A stretch of DNA of 64,000 nucleotides, taken from NCBI GenBank assembly GCA_963210315.1, contig OY723249.1:551569-615568 (forward strand), in the 5' to 3' direction. This document shows positions 43,801 to 53,953 of this stretch, in pieces (within the stretch, counting starts at the first letter, position 1; every line of letters starts with the position of its first letter). Below the pieces are notes generated by a model that was given only the letters and a program-made list of their open reading frames with translations, ran no database searches and was not told the origin of the DNA. This stretch comes from Rhynchopus euleeides (lineage: Eukaryota > Euglenozoa > Diplonemea > Diplonemida > Diplonemidae). A program made the position numbers and the translations under genes.

Positions 43801-44000
43801 NNNNNNNNNNNNNNNNNNNNNNNNNNNNNNNNNNNNNNNNNNNNNNNNNNNNNNNNNNNNNNNNNNNNNNNNNNNNNNNNNNNNNNNNNNNNNNNNNNNN
43901 NNNNNNNNNNNNNNNNNNNNNNNNNNNNNNNNNNNNNNNNNNNNNNNNNNNNNNNNNNNNNNNNNNNNNNNNNNNNNNNNNNNNNNNNNNNNNNNNNNNN
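43801..44000. other. assembly gap (200 N)
   Basis: Exactly 200 N, a placeholder for a scaffold join of unknown length. The sequence on its right is identical to 41562-42838, which suggests a repeat-driven mis-join. Confidence 0.98.
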
Positions 44001-45277
44001 TTAATTTGCTCTGTGGAACCTGGACTGCACCTTCTGGGATGTGAGTCTGTAGATAGTTGGACAGTTGCAGTACCCATCTGTTAGAAAGCTGAAAGGAACC
44101 TTGTCGGGCGATCAAGGACGACTGAGGGTTCAGTTTGAGTTTAATGTGGTCCAAGGGTACAACAGACATCACTGCTTGCAGATCCCTCTTGCTTGTCCCT
44201 CTGGTAACTTCCAACGGCTCAAACTCCTCGACTTCCTTGGGTGGGCATTTGCCATACCTGACGTAAAACAGTGATGCTTCGTGCTAGTGGTGAACCTGAC
44301 GTTAGTAAAGGAAGGGTGCTGCGGCTGTCCACGAGGGGCTCTGATGCCTCCTCACGGTGCCTGGTTGGTCGGTTCAGGTGAAACAGAGCAAATTTAGTGT
44401 TAGGGGGATGCCTCTGGTCAAGGCCTTTTCACAAAAATTGACCCACGGCGCCGAGTTGGGCCGTTGGTTCCTGGTTGTAGCTCGGTCTACGCCAGGTTCC
44501 ACACCCCGTCATCGCAAAACGTACGCATACACAGAGGCAAAACACAACAGCCTCTGTGGTACGGGAGCATGGCGGGAGGAAATTTTGCCTTTTGGTCAAA
44601 TAGGCACCCTTTTGTAATCACTTGACCCGCAGGGTGGCTGAGTCTTATCAGACAGGCCGACCTACATGTTGATCAGTGGAACCACACAACCTGTTCAACC
44701 TGCCCCCGGGGTGGCTGAGTCCACCCCTGCCGTAGCGTAAGATAAGCCTACGTCGACCCTCGTCGTCCTCTTCGTCGTCCTAGGACTGTGGAGTTCAGCA
44801 ACCAGGAGGATGCGGAACTGCTGTGAGCTGCACACTCTCTTGACACACCTGCACGTATCTGCGTTACACTCGTGGTAACCCCGAACCCTGTATTTATACA
44901 GGAGACTTCCATCTGGGACAGTTTCTGTTCCAGATGAGCTTTGACAGTGGTAGCCATCTTTGCTATGGAGCCATCGTCATTGCTATCGTCGTCACTCGGA
45001 CCCATGAGCAGTGGATACAATTGGTGTGGAAGGAGAGGGTGCGGTTCTGGATCAGCAGGTCTGAATCTGAAACTGGGGACTGAAAGCCATAGGTCTGAGA
45101 TGACCTCGGTCCAAGCGACCTGAGACTGAGAACCCCCGGGATTCCCGGCCGGACCCCGGCCGGACCCGGCCGGGATTTCCCCGGGATCCCGGCCGGGATT
45201 TCAAAATCCCGGTCCCGGGCCCGGAATTTCCGGGCCCGGCCGGGGTTTCCCGGGATCCTGCCGGGGGGCAAACCGTG
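44001..45277 (+). mobile_element. second copy of the right end of the hAT-like element
   Basis: 1277 bases matching 41562-42838 at a constant offset of 2439, ending CCGGGGGGCAAACCGTG and followed by TATAAT, the same six bases that precede the left end at 38025. It stops six bases from the ArfGAP stop codon at 45283. Confidence 0.85.
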
Positions 45278-45282
45278 TATAA

Positions 45283-48211
45283 TCAGTCGTCCTTTTTGGA
45301 GTTTCCCCAGGAGTCGTCATCGCCCCAGTCATCCCAATCGTCGTTCTTCTTGGCAGGCGCTGCGGGTTTGGGCGAACTCGAGTTGGACGCTGCGAATGGA
45401 TTTGCCTGGCGTGGCGCAGGCGCGGCCGGTGCCGACTTCTTTGCAGGGCTTGCCGGGCTTGCCACCGAGGCGGAGCTCTGCGACGGGGCAGCAGGGGGGG
45501 CCTCCTCCGTGCTAGGGCTATTGCTCTCTGCCTGGAACGTCGCCCACTTCCGCAGCTGCTTGTGCCCGGCACAGCGCTTCGCCCCGTCCTCCAGCTTCAG
45601 GACGTACGTCGGCGGGTCGGTCCTGTCGTCCACAGCGGAAACCGTCACCTTCTGAGACCCCTGGGGGCTTTCCCACACGACAGTCTCGCCGGCGACAATC
45701 TGCAGACAAGGAGGGGGCGGTGTTGGGGTTTGCAAGGGGAGTGAATGACAGAGGGGGGCGATCCCCACCCCCACCCCCACCCCTCTCGCACCCAGGTGGG
45801 CATACCGTGTCCCCCTCGCCGACAGGCCCGTGTGCAAGGTTGCTGCGGATCTTGCCGAAGCCGTCGTCGTCACCGCCCGTCGTGCCCACCATGTCGGCAG
45901 CGCTAGATGCTGCCTTCTGCACAGTGCTGCGGGGGGCGTGAGATGTGGGTGATATGTAAGTGTTGCCACACAGCGCATGTGTTCAGATGTTGTGATCAAA
46001 CCCCTCTATAGATCCCCCACAAGATTTGCCCCGCTGTCGTTGGCGTCTGCATACCTCGAGAGCCACCCCCAACCGACGGATGCGCCCGCCGCGGCGCTTT
46101 TCCACCCCTCCTCCGCTGTCTTCTGGACGCTGGTGGTGTCCACCGACTTGGTGGTATCAGCGACGCTCTTCCCGGCCTTCTTCCCTGCATCGGCAAGCGC
46201 GCTGCCCACGGTCCACCCGACCGCCTGCAGCTTCCCGATCCCAGCAGACATCGCCTTCACACCCTCATCGATGGTAGACTGCGAAGAAGCAACAATAGTA
46301 TGGCACACCACACGACGCCACAGGCAAGCAGCATCACCTCTGTAGCAGCCCCCAGCCGCTCCACCCCACAGCCCCCTCTCTGCCGCATACCTTGTCGTTG
46401 CTGCTCGGGGGGGGCGAGGACCCCATCCCGCCCATGCGGTTGGATGTGTACCCGGCCCGCTTGGGCACCTCACGCGGCTTGTCCCAGTCGGGGTTGTACT
46501 CCGGAGGCGCCTGGAAGTTCTGCGAAGATGGTGAGATAATATGGGGCGTTTGGTTGTGGATCGGGAGGTTGGGGGCAGGCCTGTCGCTAACTTTTCGATT
46601 TTGGAGATTTGGTGGGTTGACGCTCCTGTTTTGGGGGGGGATCAGGGGGGAAAACACTAGGGGTCAAATATTCTCGCGCGCGCTTCGCGCGCGCTCGTGT
46701 TGTTGCCAAATTTTCCCATCGGTGGACCACTAGGTGGGCACGGTGTGAGGCGCTGGGTTCCTTCCGTGGTTCCTCTCCCGCTCGCGCCGTCGGGTGCCAG
46801 AGGAAACCAAAAAATGGCTTTCGGGACCATGATTTCGACGCTGCCCCCTGATATGTCACGGCCGTCAAAGCGCAAGGACTTGGTTACTAGACGGGCACGC
46901 GAGATGGGGGGTCTGGGGGGCAGAGCCCCCCAGCCGCCGGAGGCCACGGTAGTGAGCATCTGTTCATTGTGGGCGTACAGATTCTGTGTGAGTTGGCTGC
47001 TTCCTCCTGAGGCTACTGGAGTGGGTGGATTCCCTGACCCGGTGGGAATCGAATGACTTGAGTACGAGACATACGCCACAGGGGGGGTCTGGGGGGCGGA
47101 GCCCCCCAGCCGCCGGAGGCCACGGTAGTGAGCATCTGTTCCTGCAAAACCATACTCTCTTCGACGTCGACCCAGTGAAAGTGGGTTGACGCTTGGTCGA
47201 CGCTTGGTGAGCGTCGACCCAGTGTAACCGGGCCAACGCTAGGTTAGCGTCGACCCAGTGTAATAAATGGGTTGACGCTTGGTCCAGGCTTGAATGGCAA
47301 CCCAGTTCCACTAGGTCGACGCTCCAAGCCTCGACCAAGCGTCAACCCAGTCCACTGGGTCGACGCTGGGTCGACGCTTTTTTATGGGGGGGGAAACCCA
47401 AAATCACTGGGTCGACGGTCGACGCTTAGCGACATGCCTGGGTTGGGAGTGTTCGAAAGGGGGGGGGGGGGGGGAGGTGTTTGTCTGCCACGCACCTCTC
47501 TGTCCGATGTGTGCGCCGACAGCAGTACTTTTTTTACCGTGACCTGAGGCAGGTTATCGCAAATCATGTGGCACGTGAATCCTCCCCCTGCCCCGCGCAC
47601 CCGTCTGGCTAACCGGTGTTGATGTGAAGCACGGAGGGGGGAACATACTGCTTCTGACCACGGCTTTCCCTCCACCGTCGCTTCCAGCTTGGAGCGGTAC
47701 ATCCACGCCCCGATATGGTTGTACCGCGCCCGGATCTCCTTCTGAGTCCCACCGGGAACCGCCTTGGCCTTGAAGAAGACCAGCGCGTTACCATTCCCAC
47801 CCTTCTGCATCTGCACGAGCTTCTCAGGCTTCCAGTCCTTCCACTTGTCCATTGTGATGGAGCGGACAAAGCTGAGATGCGTCCCGAGCCCACGATGTGT
47901 CTGTGATGTGCGGTTGGGGCGTATGGGTGTGTCTGCTGACCAGGCCTTGCAGCTGCAGCAGGCCCTCTGGACTTGCAAAGCCCACCCAACACTGGTCGCA
48001 GTGCATAGTGCCTGCGAGGACCCCTCAAAGGAAGCAGGCAACGGGAAAAAATATCACATACCCCTGCACACTCAAGGCAGATGAAGACGCCGTGGTGGAT
48101 ATTCGCCCACTGCGGGTTGGGCGCACTGCAGTCCACACACCGCTTGTTCTCCGGGTCCTGCATCATCTGGTTGAACGCCTTCCGGTCCTCAGCAGTGGCC
48201 CCGAACGACAT
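45283..48211 (-). CDS. ArfGAP1-type GTPase-activating protein
   Basis: Stimulates GTP hydrolysis by Arf on Golgi membranes and in COPI traffic. Six exons join in phase to 430 residues: 48062-48211, 47649-47900, 46391-46519, 46055-46278, 45806-45926 and 45283-45699. All five donors are GTATGT or GTATGC. The zinc finger is CVDCSAPNPQW to CLECAG (C-x2-C-x16-C-x2-C). The Arg-finger region reads THRGLGTHLSFVRSITMDKW across the first intron, and the domain ends YRSKLEATVEGKPW, as in ArfGAP1. Residues ~185-250 form a Ser/Thr/Gly-rich amphipathic stretch (AMSAGIGKLQAVGWTVGSAL) resembling the curvature-sensing ALPS motifs. The tail is acidic with tryptophans (DDWDDWGDDDSWG). A transposon copy sits in intron 2, and another starts right after the stop. 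Confidence 0.93.
46576..47440. mobile_element. Mutator-like non-autonomous element, copy 3 (in ArfGAP intron 2)
   Basis: An 865-bp copy in the same plus-strand orientation as the other two. The target duplication is GGTTGGGGG (46567-46575) against GGTTGGGAG (47441-47449), one mismatch. It enlarges ArfGAP intron 2 from about 255 to 1129 bases without touching the splice sites, so the gene should still be expressed. Confidence 0.88.
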
Positions 48212-48864
48212 TGTGCCACACCCTGCCGAGCCCACTGGGCCCGAGTGCACCAACACACCTGCGAAGGGTGGGGCGTGTTACAGCAGAACCACTGCCGAAC
48301 ACAGCGGTGTTCAGCTGGCGGCAACACTGTAATTCCCAGAAAAAAAAGGCAACACGCAAGGCAGGGTGAGGGAGTTGGCTATCCCAGTGGAACTGCCGTA
48401 TGGAGGTTGGGTCGGCTGGGGGCTTCACAGGCCAAGGAAGCCGCAAGGAGAAGGGGAGAGGGGCTCCGTCGCACGTGCCGCTTTGCGCTGGCTGGAGCTT
48501 CAGGGGACGGGGGGTGCAGCATGCTGTTAAGCGCTTTGGGTGGGAGGGGGTGGGGTGGCGGGTTGAGGCAGACAGGATAACAACGCCCCCCCAGCGGGGT
48601 ACGTATATCTTTTGCGGCGAAGGTCCAGCAGATGCTGCCTGTGCCGGGTGAGGTAGCCAGGAGCCCAGCTTTTTTGCAGCCACGCGGCGGAAACGACACG
48701 GAGGTTTACACGGAAACTACACGCAACACCCCCTCGCATATTTTCGGGGAGGTGGTAACATGTTCACGCCTGTGCTCGCATTTTACGCGGGTGGGTGCTC
48801 GACACATTGCCTATCTGACGACTGTGAGAAAGCGGCATACCCACAGGGGCAGCGGTCATCACTT
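48212..48864. other. upstream of ArfGAP; no gene seen
   Basis: On the minus strand a CCCTTCGCAG acceptor-like site lies about 47 bases before the ATG. The rest has short frames only. Confidence 0.4.
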
Positions 48865-50017
48865 GGGTTCGTTCATAAACACCCCCCCCCCCCAGATTGG
48901 GCCTTTTAGCCATTTTTGGGCGAAAATTGGGGAAAATCGCATTCACCACCCTCGCAACCACCCTCGAGGTGGGAAAACAGGTTCGGGGGCACTTGGGAGG
49001 CCTTTTTCCGGCCATTTTTGTGCAAAAGACCCACAATCATGAGGGGAATGTATCATTTTTCCACGCTCCATTAGGCCGTCTCTGCGACTCTCCTGCCTTC
49101 TGGTATTTACCCGGACCAGAGCACATGTCATCCACGAGGGAACCAGGGACTCCTTTGATAGGGGCTTCGTTCGTTGCGCCTCCATTGACGTCGATACAGT
49201 TGCCAGAGTTGCGCCAGAGTGTCAGACCCCTAACAAAAGTCAGAATGAACCATCAGAGTGGAGCAAATCCTGCAGTTCCTCCCCGACGTGTGGTGGTCCT
49301 ACTGGCTGCGGCAGCTGTTTTCACTCCGTCTGGGGGCTGCCCTCCCGAGTGCAGTAGCCACCAGTCGGATGGCCTTGTGTGACACATGTAATTGGTCGTC
49401 GAGCTGTGCAGATGATACCCGTCTTTCACCACACTCGTCCGCCACCGTCTGGTTATACCAGACAGTGTCCTTCCAAAGCTGCAATGAGCGCAGGTAGATG
49501 CCTGATTTGCGGGACCCTCATCTGTGCATCCGAATCAGCACACCGTCGAACACTGGTTCGTATCGATGTTGTCCTCTGTGAATCGTAGTGGGTCGACCGC
49601 CGGGGCTCACCCTTGCCTCGAGAACACCCTGTACCTACGGGCATGTTACACTCTTCTGACTATCCGTCATCCCGGAACCCGTAGACGATGTGGCGTTTGC
49701 TCTCCAGGTCGAAGTCCTGTCATCTGCTGAATGATGCTCGGTGCCAGCATACCGAGACACTGACTACGACCACTCCGCGAGCAATCTGATCCCTCATCTG
49801 TTTCGTCGAACGAAGACTTACGCCGATTTCGGCAGCTCTTTTGTGATCCGGTACCAGGCTCGCGAGAAGGTATTTTTCCCCATTTCTCATGCCAATGAGA
49901 GAGCAAAATGGACTCCTGGGTCCCCCGTGGCCCCCCCGGACCCCCCGAAGTGCAGGTGGGGGGCAGACGAGGGTGGTGAATGCGATTATTCCCAATTTTT
50001 GGCCAAAAATGGCTAAA

Positions 50018-51105
50018 CCCCCCCCCTGTATAATGTTAAATAACGCGTAATATTAAATAGCGCATAATATTACTGGGGGGGGCAAATACAAGCATACATG
50101 CTAATACAAGCATACATGCGAATACAAGCATATTATGAAAATCCGGATTTAAATAAAATTTTCAGGCTAATAGAAGCATATATGCTTCTATTAGCCTGGT
50201 AGAAAATATTGGGTATTTTTGGGGTTTTTGGGGGGTTTCCACCACAAAATATCAATTTTTTCTACCAGCCTAATACAAGCATGTATGCTTGTATTAGCCT
50301 GGTCAACAAAAATTGGGTTTTTAGTATGCTTGTATTCGCAGTATAGCCATTTATAATTTTTCCAGAAAGCCCCGCATTATGCGAGCTGGCACGCTTAATA
50401 CAAGCATATATGCTTGTATTTGCCCCCCCCAGTAAATATGACGCATAATATTAAATATAACGCATAATATTAAATAACTCGTAATATTAAATAGGGCGTT
50501 TTTGGGCGTTTTTTGGCCGTTTTTTTCGGCTAGTAGGCCAAAAGAGGTCATCTCCGGGGACGCACAGTGTCTGTACATGACGTAGGTGACTGAAAAAATC
50601 CTATTTTCAGCACCCGTTGTTCGCCAGCGGTTTTTTGCAAGTGAGTCCTGATAGCAAAACGCCCAGAACTCATAATATTAAATATAACTCATAATATTAA
50701 ATATACGCATAATATTAAATACCGTATACGTAAATATTATGGAACGTAAATATTATGGAACGGGCCCATTTTTGGCCGGTCCGTTCCATAATATTTACGT
50801 TCCAAAATATTTACAGGGCCAGTTGGGGACTCGGTGGTGAGGACGGCTTGCGTCAGGAATCGCGCGAAAAGTGCACGAGTAGGTCCCGTCAGGGACTCTG
50901 TATGCCGTCCGATCCCCTGGTCCAAGTCCCCGAGTCGCAGAAAGCCCTGTAAATATTATGGAACGAAAAAAATCTGGAACGCCAACCCACCAGCGTTCCA
51001 AAATATTTACGTTCCATAATATTTACGTTCCATAATATTTACGTTCCAAAATATTTACGTATACGGTATTCTATATTTAATATTATGCGGGGGGGGGGGG
51101 GGGGT
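50018..51105. mobile_element. AT-rich element nested in the right repeat
   Basis: Bounded by C and G tracts and filled with GCATAATATTAAATA words in both orientations. It includes a palindromic block (50075-50435) of ATACAAGCATACATGC and its inverse, with the hairpin GGCTAATAGAAGCATATATG and partner, and a further MITE at 50722-51066. Non-coding. Confidence 0.6.
50722..51066. mobile_element. TA-flanked MITE, CCGTATACG ends
   Basis: A 345-bp element starting CCGTATACGTAAATATTA and ending with its inverse, flanked by TA (50720-50721 and 51067-51068). Subterminal repeats of GGAACGTAAATATT occur two to four times per side. The ends are related to the CCGTAAACGG family at 43100 and 62979. Confidence 0.75.
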
Positions 51106-51152
51106 TTAAAAGGCCCAATCTGGGGGGGGGGGGGGGGTGTTTATGAACGAAG

Positions 51153-51833
51153 CCACTTCAAGGATTTCGTGTGTGGAAGCGCCCACCTCTCCACGATGAA
51201 ACAAATGTAAACTTCGGGCTGAGACTCCTGCGGTTGATACTAAACGGTGTGATGACTTTTTCACACACCCCCCCCCATCCCACCCACAAAAGCCCTCTGT
51301 TGCCCCGGCCATTTTTTTTGCTGCACTTCCCAGCAACGCACCCCCCGATGCTCAACAATAGGGATGCCCCCAAGGGGTACCCCGAGTCAGGCAGTGTCGA
51401 GGAGAGGGCAGGGCGGGAAGAGAGATGAACATGCCACATCATCTGAAAACCCACTCCCTTCTTGCCTTGGTATTGCCTCCGCATGGTGCAGGTGGGGGGT
51501 CTGTCTACCGTGGCCATAACAAGGCGGTTCACCAGCCGCGGCGGCGCACGGAGCAGGCCTTTTGTTGCATCCAGTGCGGAAAAGAAAACCCCCCGGCAGG
51601 CGGGGCTGGATGGAACCTTGCAGATCCTCCAAGGCAGTGCCGCAAGAAGCAGGCACAAGCTGCTCGCTTCGTACAGAAAAAAATCAATCATGCCAGGGAG
51701 GCATTTGCCGCGCCTGCCCTATGAGTCCAACTACCTTTTTCGGAGGGGTGGTAGCAGCATGGCAGTGGCACGTCCTGACGAACAGCCACCACACCCTGCT
51801 GGCTCTGCTTGTGCCTTCGTGCCGCATTTCTTC
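51153..51833. other. unassigned, no gene supported
   Basis: Overlapping frames on both strands (for example 51158-51691 minus) lack a domain or a consistent reading. Confidence 0.35.
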
Positions 51834-52525
51834 CACGGTGGGATCTTGTAAATTTTACATGTATAACTACAAGTATAATACATGTATTATACATGTATAA
51901 TACATGCATGTCAACTATTATACATGTATAATACATGTATATGCCTGAAATATACATGTAAAATACATGTATATCAAGTAAAAATACATGTATAATACTT
52001 GCATGTCAACTATTATACATGTATTTTTACTTGATATACATGTATTTTACATGTATATTTCATGCATTTACATGTATTATACATGTATAATACTTGTCAT
52101 GCAAGTATTATACATGTAAAATACTTGCATGACAAGTAAAATACCTGCATGCAAGTAAAATACATGTATTTTACTTGCATGCAAGTATTTTACTTGTCAT
52201 GCAAGTATTATACATGTATTTTACTTGTCATGCAAGTATTTTACATGTATAATACTTGCATGACAAGTATTATACATGTAAAATACATGTAAATGCATGA
52301 AATATACATGTAAAATACATGTATATCAAGTAAAAATGCATGTATAATAGTTGACATGCAAGTATTATACTTGTATTTTTACTTGATATACATGTATTTT
52401 ACATGTATATTTCAGGCATATACATGTATTATACATGTATAATAGTTGACATGCAAGTATTATACATGTATAATACATGTATATACTTGTAGTTATACAT
52501 GTAAAATTTACAAGATCCCACCGTG
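51834..52525. mobile_element. 692-bp CACGGTGGG foldback element
   Basis: It begins CACGGTGGGATCTTGTAAAT and ends with the inverse. Nearly the whole length is palindromic, built from ACATGTA, ACTTGCATG and TTTTTACTTGATATAC blocks. The flanks are TC on both sides (2-bp duplication). It is non-coding. The arms could form one very large hairpin. Confidence 0.8.
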
Positions 52526-53194
52526 TCTGCGGCACGCCCCCCCCCCCCCCTCTCAGAAGACACGGTGGTGAAAATTACTAAAAAAACCTGCAGGGGAAGA
52601 GCTAGGAACGCTCGAATGAGCCGGACCCGGAATGCCTCCCCTCTCGGATCACTCCCTCTGACGTTGGCTGCCGAAGAGCTCGACAGATGCACGCCACACG
52701 GAAAGGGTAGAGCACTGGGTGGGTCGGGGAACAGAAGATACACGCATGCGCGGGCAGAGGAGGGGGAGGGAGGGTATGCCTGTCGAAAGCGGATGTAAGA
52801 CAAGTATCCCTACGCCCTCCGGCAGTGCGAGCCCGTTCTTTTTTTTTGCAGGAATGTGTCAGAGGGGGGGGGGGTAGGAATGCAAAGATGCGGATCAATT
52901 CTCTGCGATTCCGCTTGCTGGCATGCGCAACGGGATAGGGTTCCTGCAAGCCTTTCCAGAGGGGGTGGGGGGGCGGGGCGGGGGTGTGCGGGGTGGGTGA
53001 GCAAAATAGAACACTATCGACACATGTCGCTGAACACGGGGGAATCGGGAGGGGGAGAGGTTGTGGTGAAACGCACACACCCGACCCCCTAGGACCCCTG
53101 GGGACTGAGGAGCTCCGCTCAGCAGCAAAGATGGCACCGTGCCGCCAGCATGGCACACAGCTCCGTCTGGTCCCTTTATAGGTCGATGACGACC
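52526..53194. other. unassigned; may belong to a decayed YR retrotransposon
   Basis: Short frames only. It lies downstream (minus strand) of the RNase H remnant, where a 3' end with A and B repeats would be expected, but I do not see those repeats. Confidence 0.35.
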
Positions 53195-53400
53195 TCACCC
53201 CGTGTACCCCTGTGAAGGGGTCAGCCTTCTGCTCGTGGGTCGGCACCCACTCGGGCAGCACCTGCAGCCGCGCCTCTGCAGCGACGTCGAAGAGCACTGC
53301 AGGCACCTGTTGGCGACGTAGTTGCCAGAGTGCCCCTTCAGGATGCTCCGCACCACCGGGAGGTTGTCCACCTTCTTGTGGTGAAACGCACACACCTCGA
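53195..53400 (-). pseudogene. RNase H remnant of another YR retrotransposon
   Basis: Two overlapping minus-strand frames each match a part of the RNase H domain of the element at 13752. The first reads VVRSILKGHSGNYVANRCLQ, against the intact VFALRKGHCANYRGNLLLQ. After a frame change near 53290 the second reads LPEWVPTHEQKADPFTG, against IPHWVATHDQRADAYTRG. The frameshift and lack of the rest of the RT show a decayed copy. It is clearly diverged from the 13.75-kb element, so it is an older insertion or another subfamily. Confidence 0.65.
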
Positions 53401-53953
53401 CCTGTGATGAGGTGAGATGTGGCTCTGCAATTACGGCACTACGCGTGCCGTAAACTCAAATCGGACCTGCTTTCTCCGTGTTCCATTTCCTCCTTCATTG
53501 CATGAGGCGACAGAAGAAAAGTATCGCTGGCAACCTCTCACTCGACTTGATGTTGGTTTATGTGCTGAAGCATCCACACCCGCTCGCTGCGCGAAGGTGG
53601 GGGGGTGCGGAGCACGCAGTGGTTGAGTGATAACTGGCAAGCGACACTTCCCTCCCACACGTGCGTGTCTATAAAGCAACGCGCAGAGAGTGCTGGTTTC
53701 CATTCACTCGTACGCAGAGCGGGTTCAGAGATGTGGGGTTCCTTTGGAGAAGCCTTGCAATACGACACTGTACGGATGGAGTCTGGCAGCTGTTGGTATC
53801 GAGTCTACGGGGCTGTGGGCGTCAGCCGCAAAAATGGCGTAGGGTTCGGTCAAACGGGGTAAATACGCCGCGTTGAGTCGATGGTGCTGCACGTCTGCCT
53901 AGTTGCACTTTGGGTCAGTCGCAAGTATCTCGCTCATCATGTCGGCACCGGCA
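53401..53953. other. 3' flank of the monooxygenase gene; nothing seen
   Basis: Short frames without domains. Probably contains the 3' UTR of the gene ending at 53954. Confidence 0.35.

Larger units (their letters stand above)
48868..51152. mobile_element. composite of nested inverted-repeat elements
   Basis: The outer ends TTCGTTCATAAACACCCCC (from 48868) and its inverse (to 51152) continue as AGATTGGGCCTTTTAGCC, with GCATTCACCACCCTCG further in. The right repeat is split. One half ends GGCTAAA near 50017 and the other restarts TAAAAGGCCCAATC near 51106, so an insertion with TAAA duplicated separates them. The ~1.1-kb core between the halves at 48960-49965 has no clear gene. Confidence 0.6.

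Noticed and set aside
50850-50945. tRNA-like inverted sequence inside the MITE at 50722
   Set aside because: Short complementary words around GACTCGG exist but no cloverleaf or conserved promoter boxes could be drawn.
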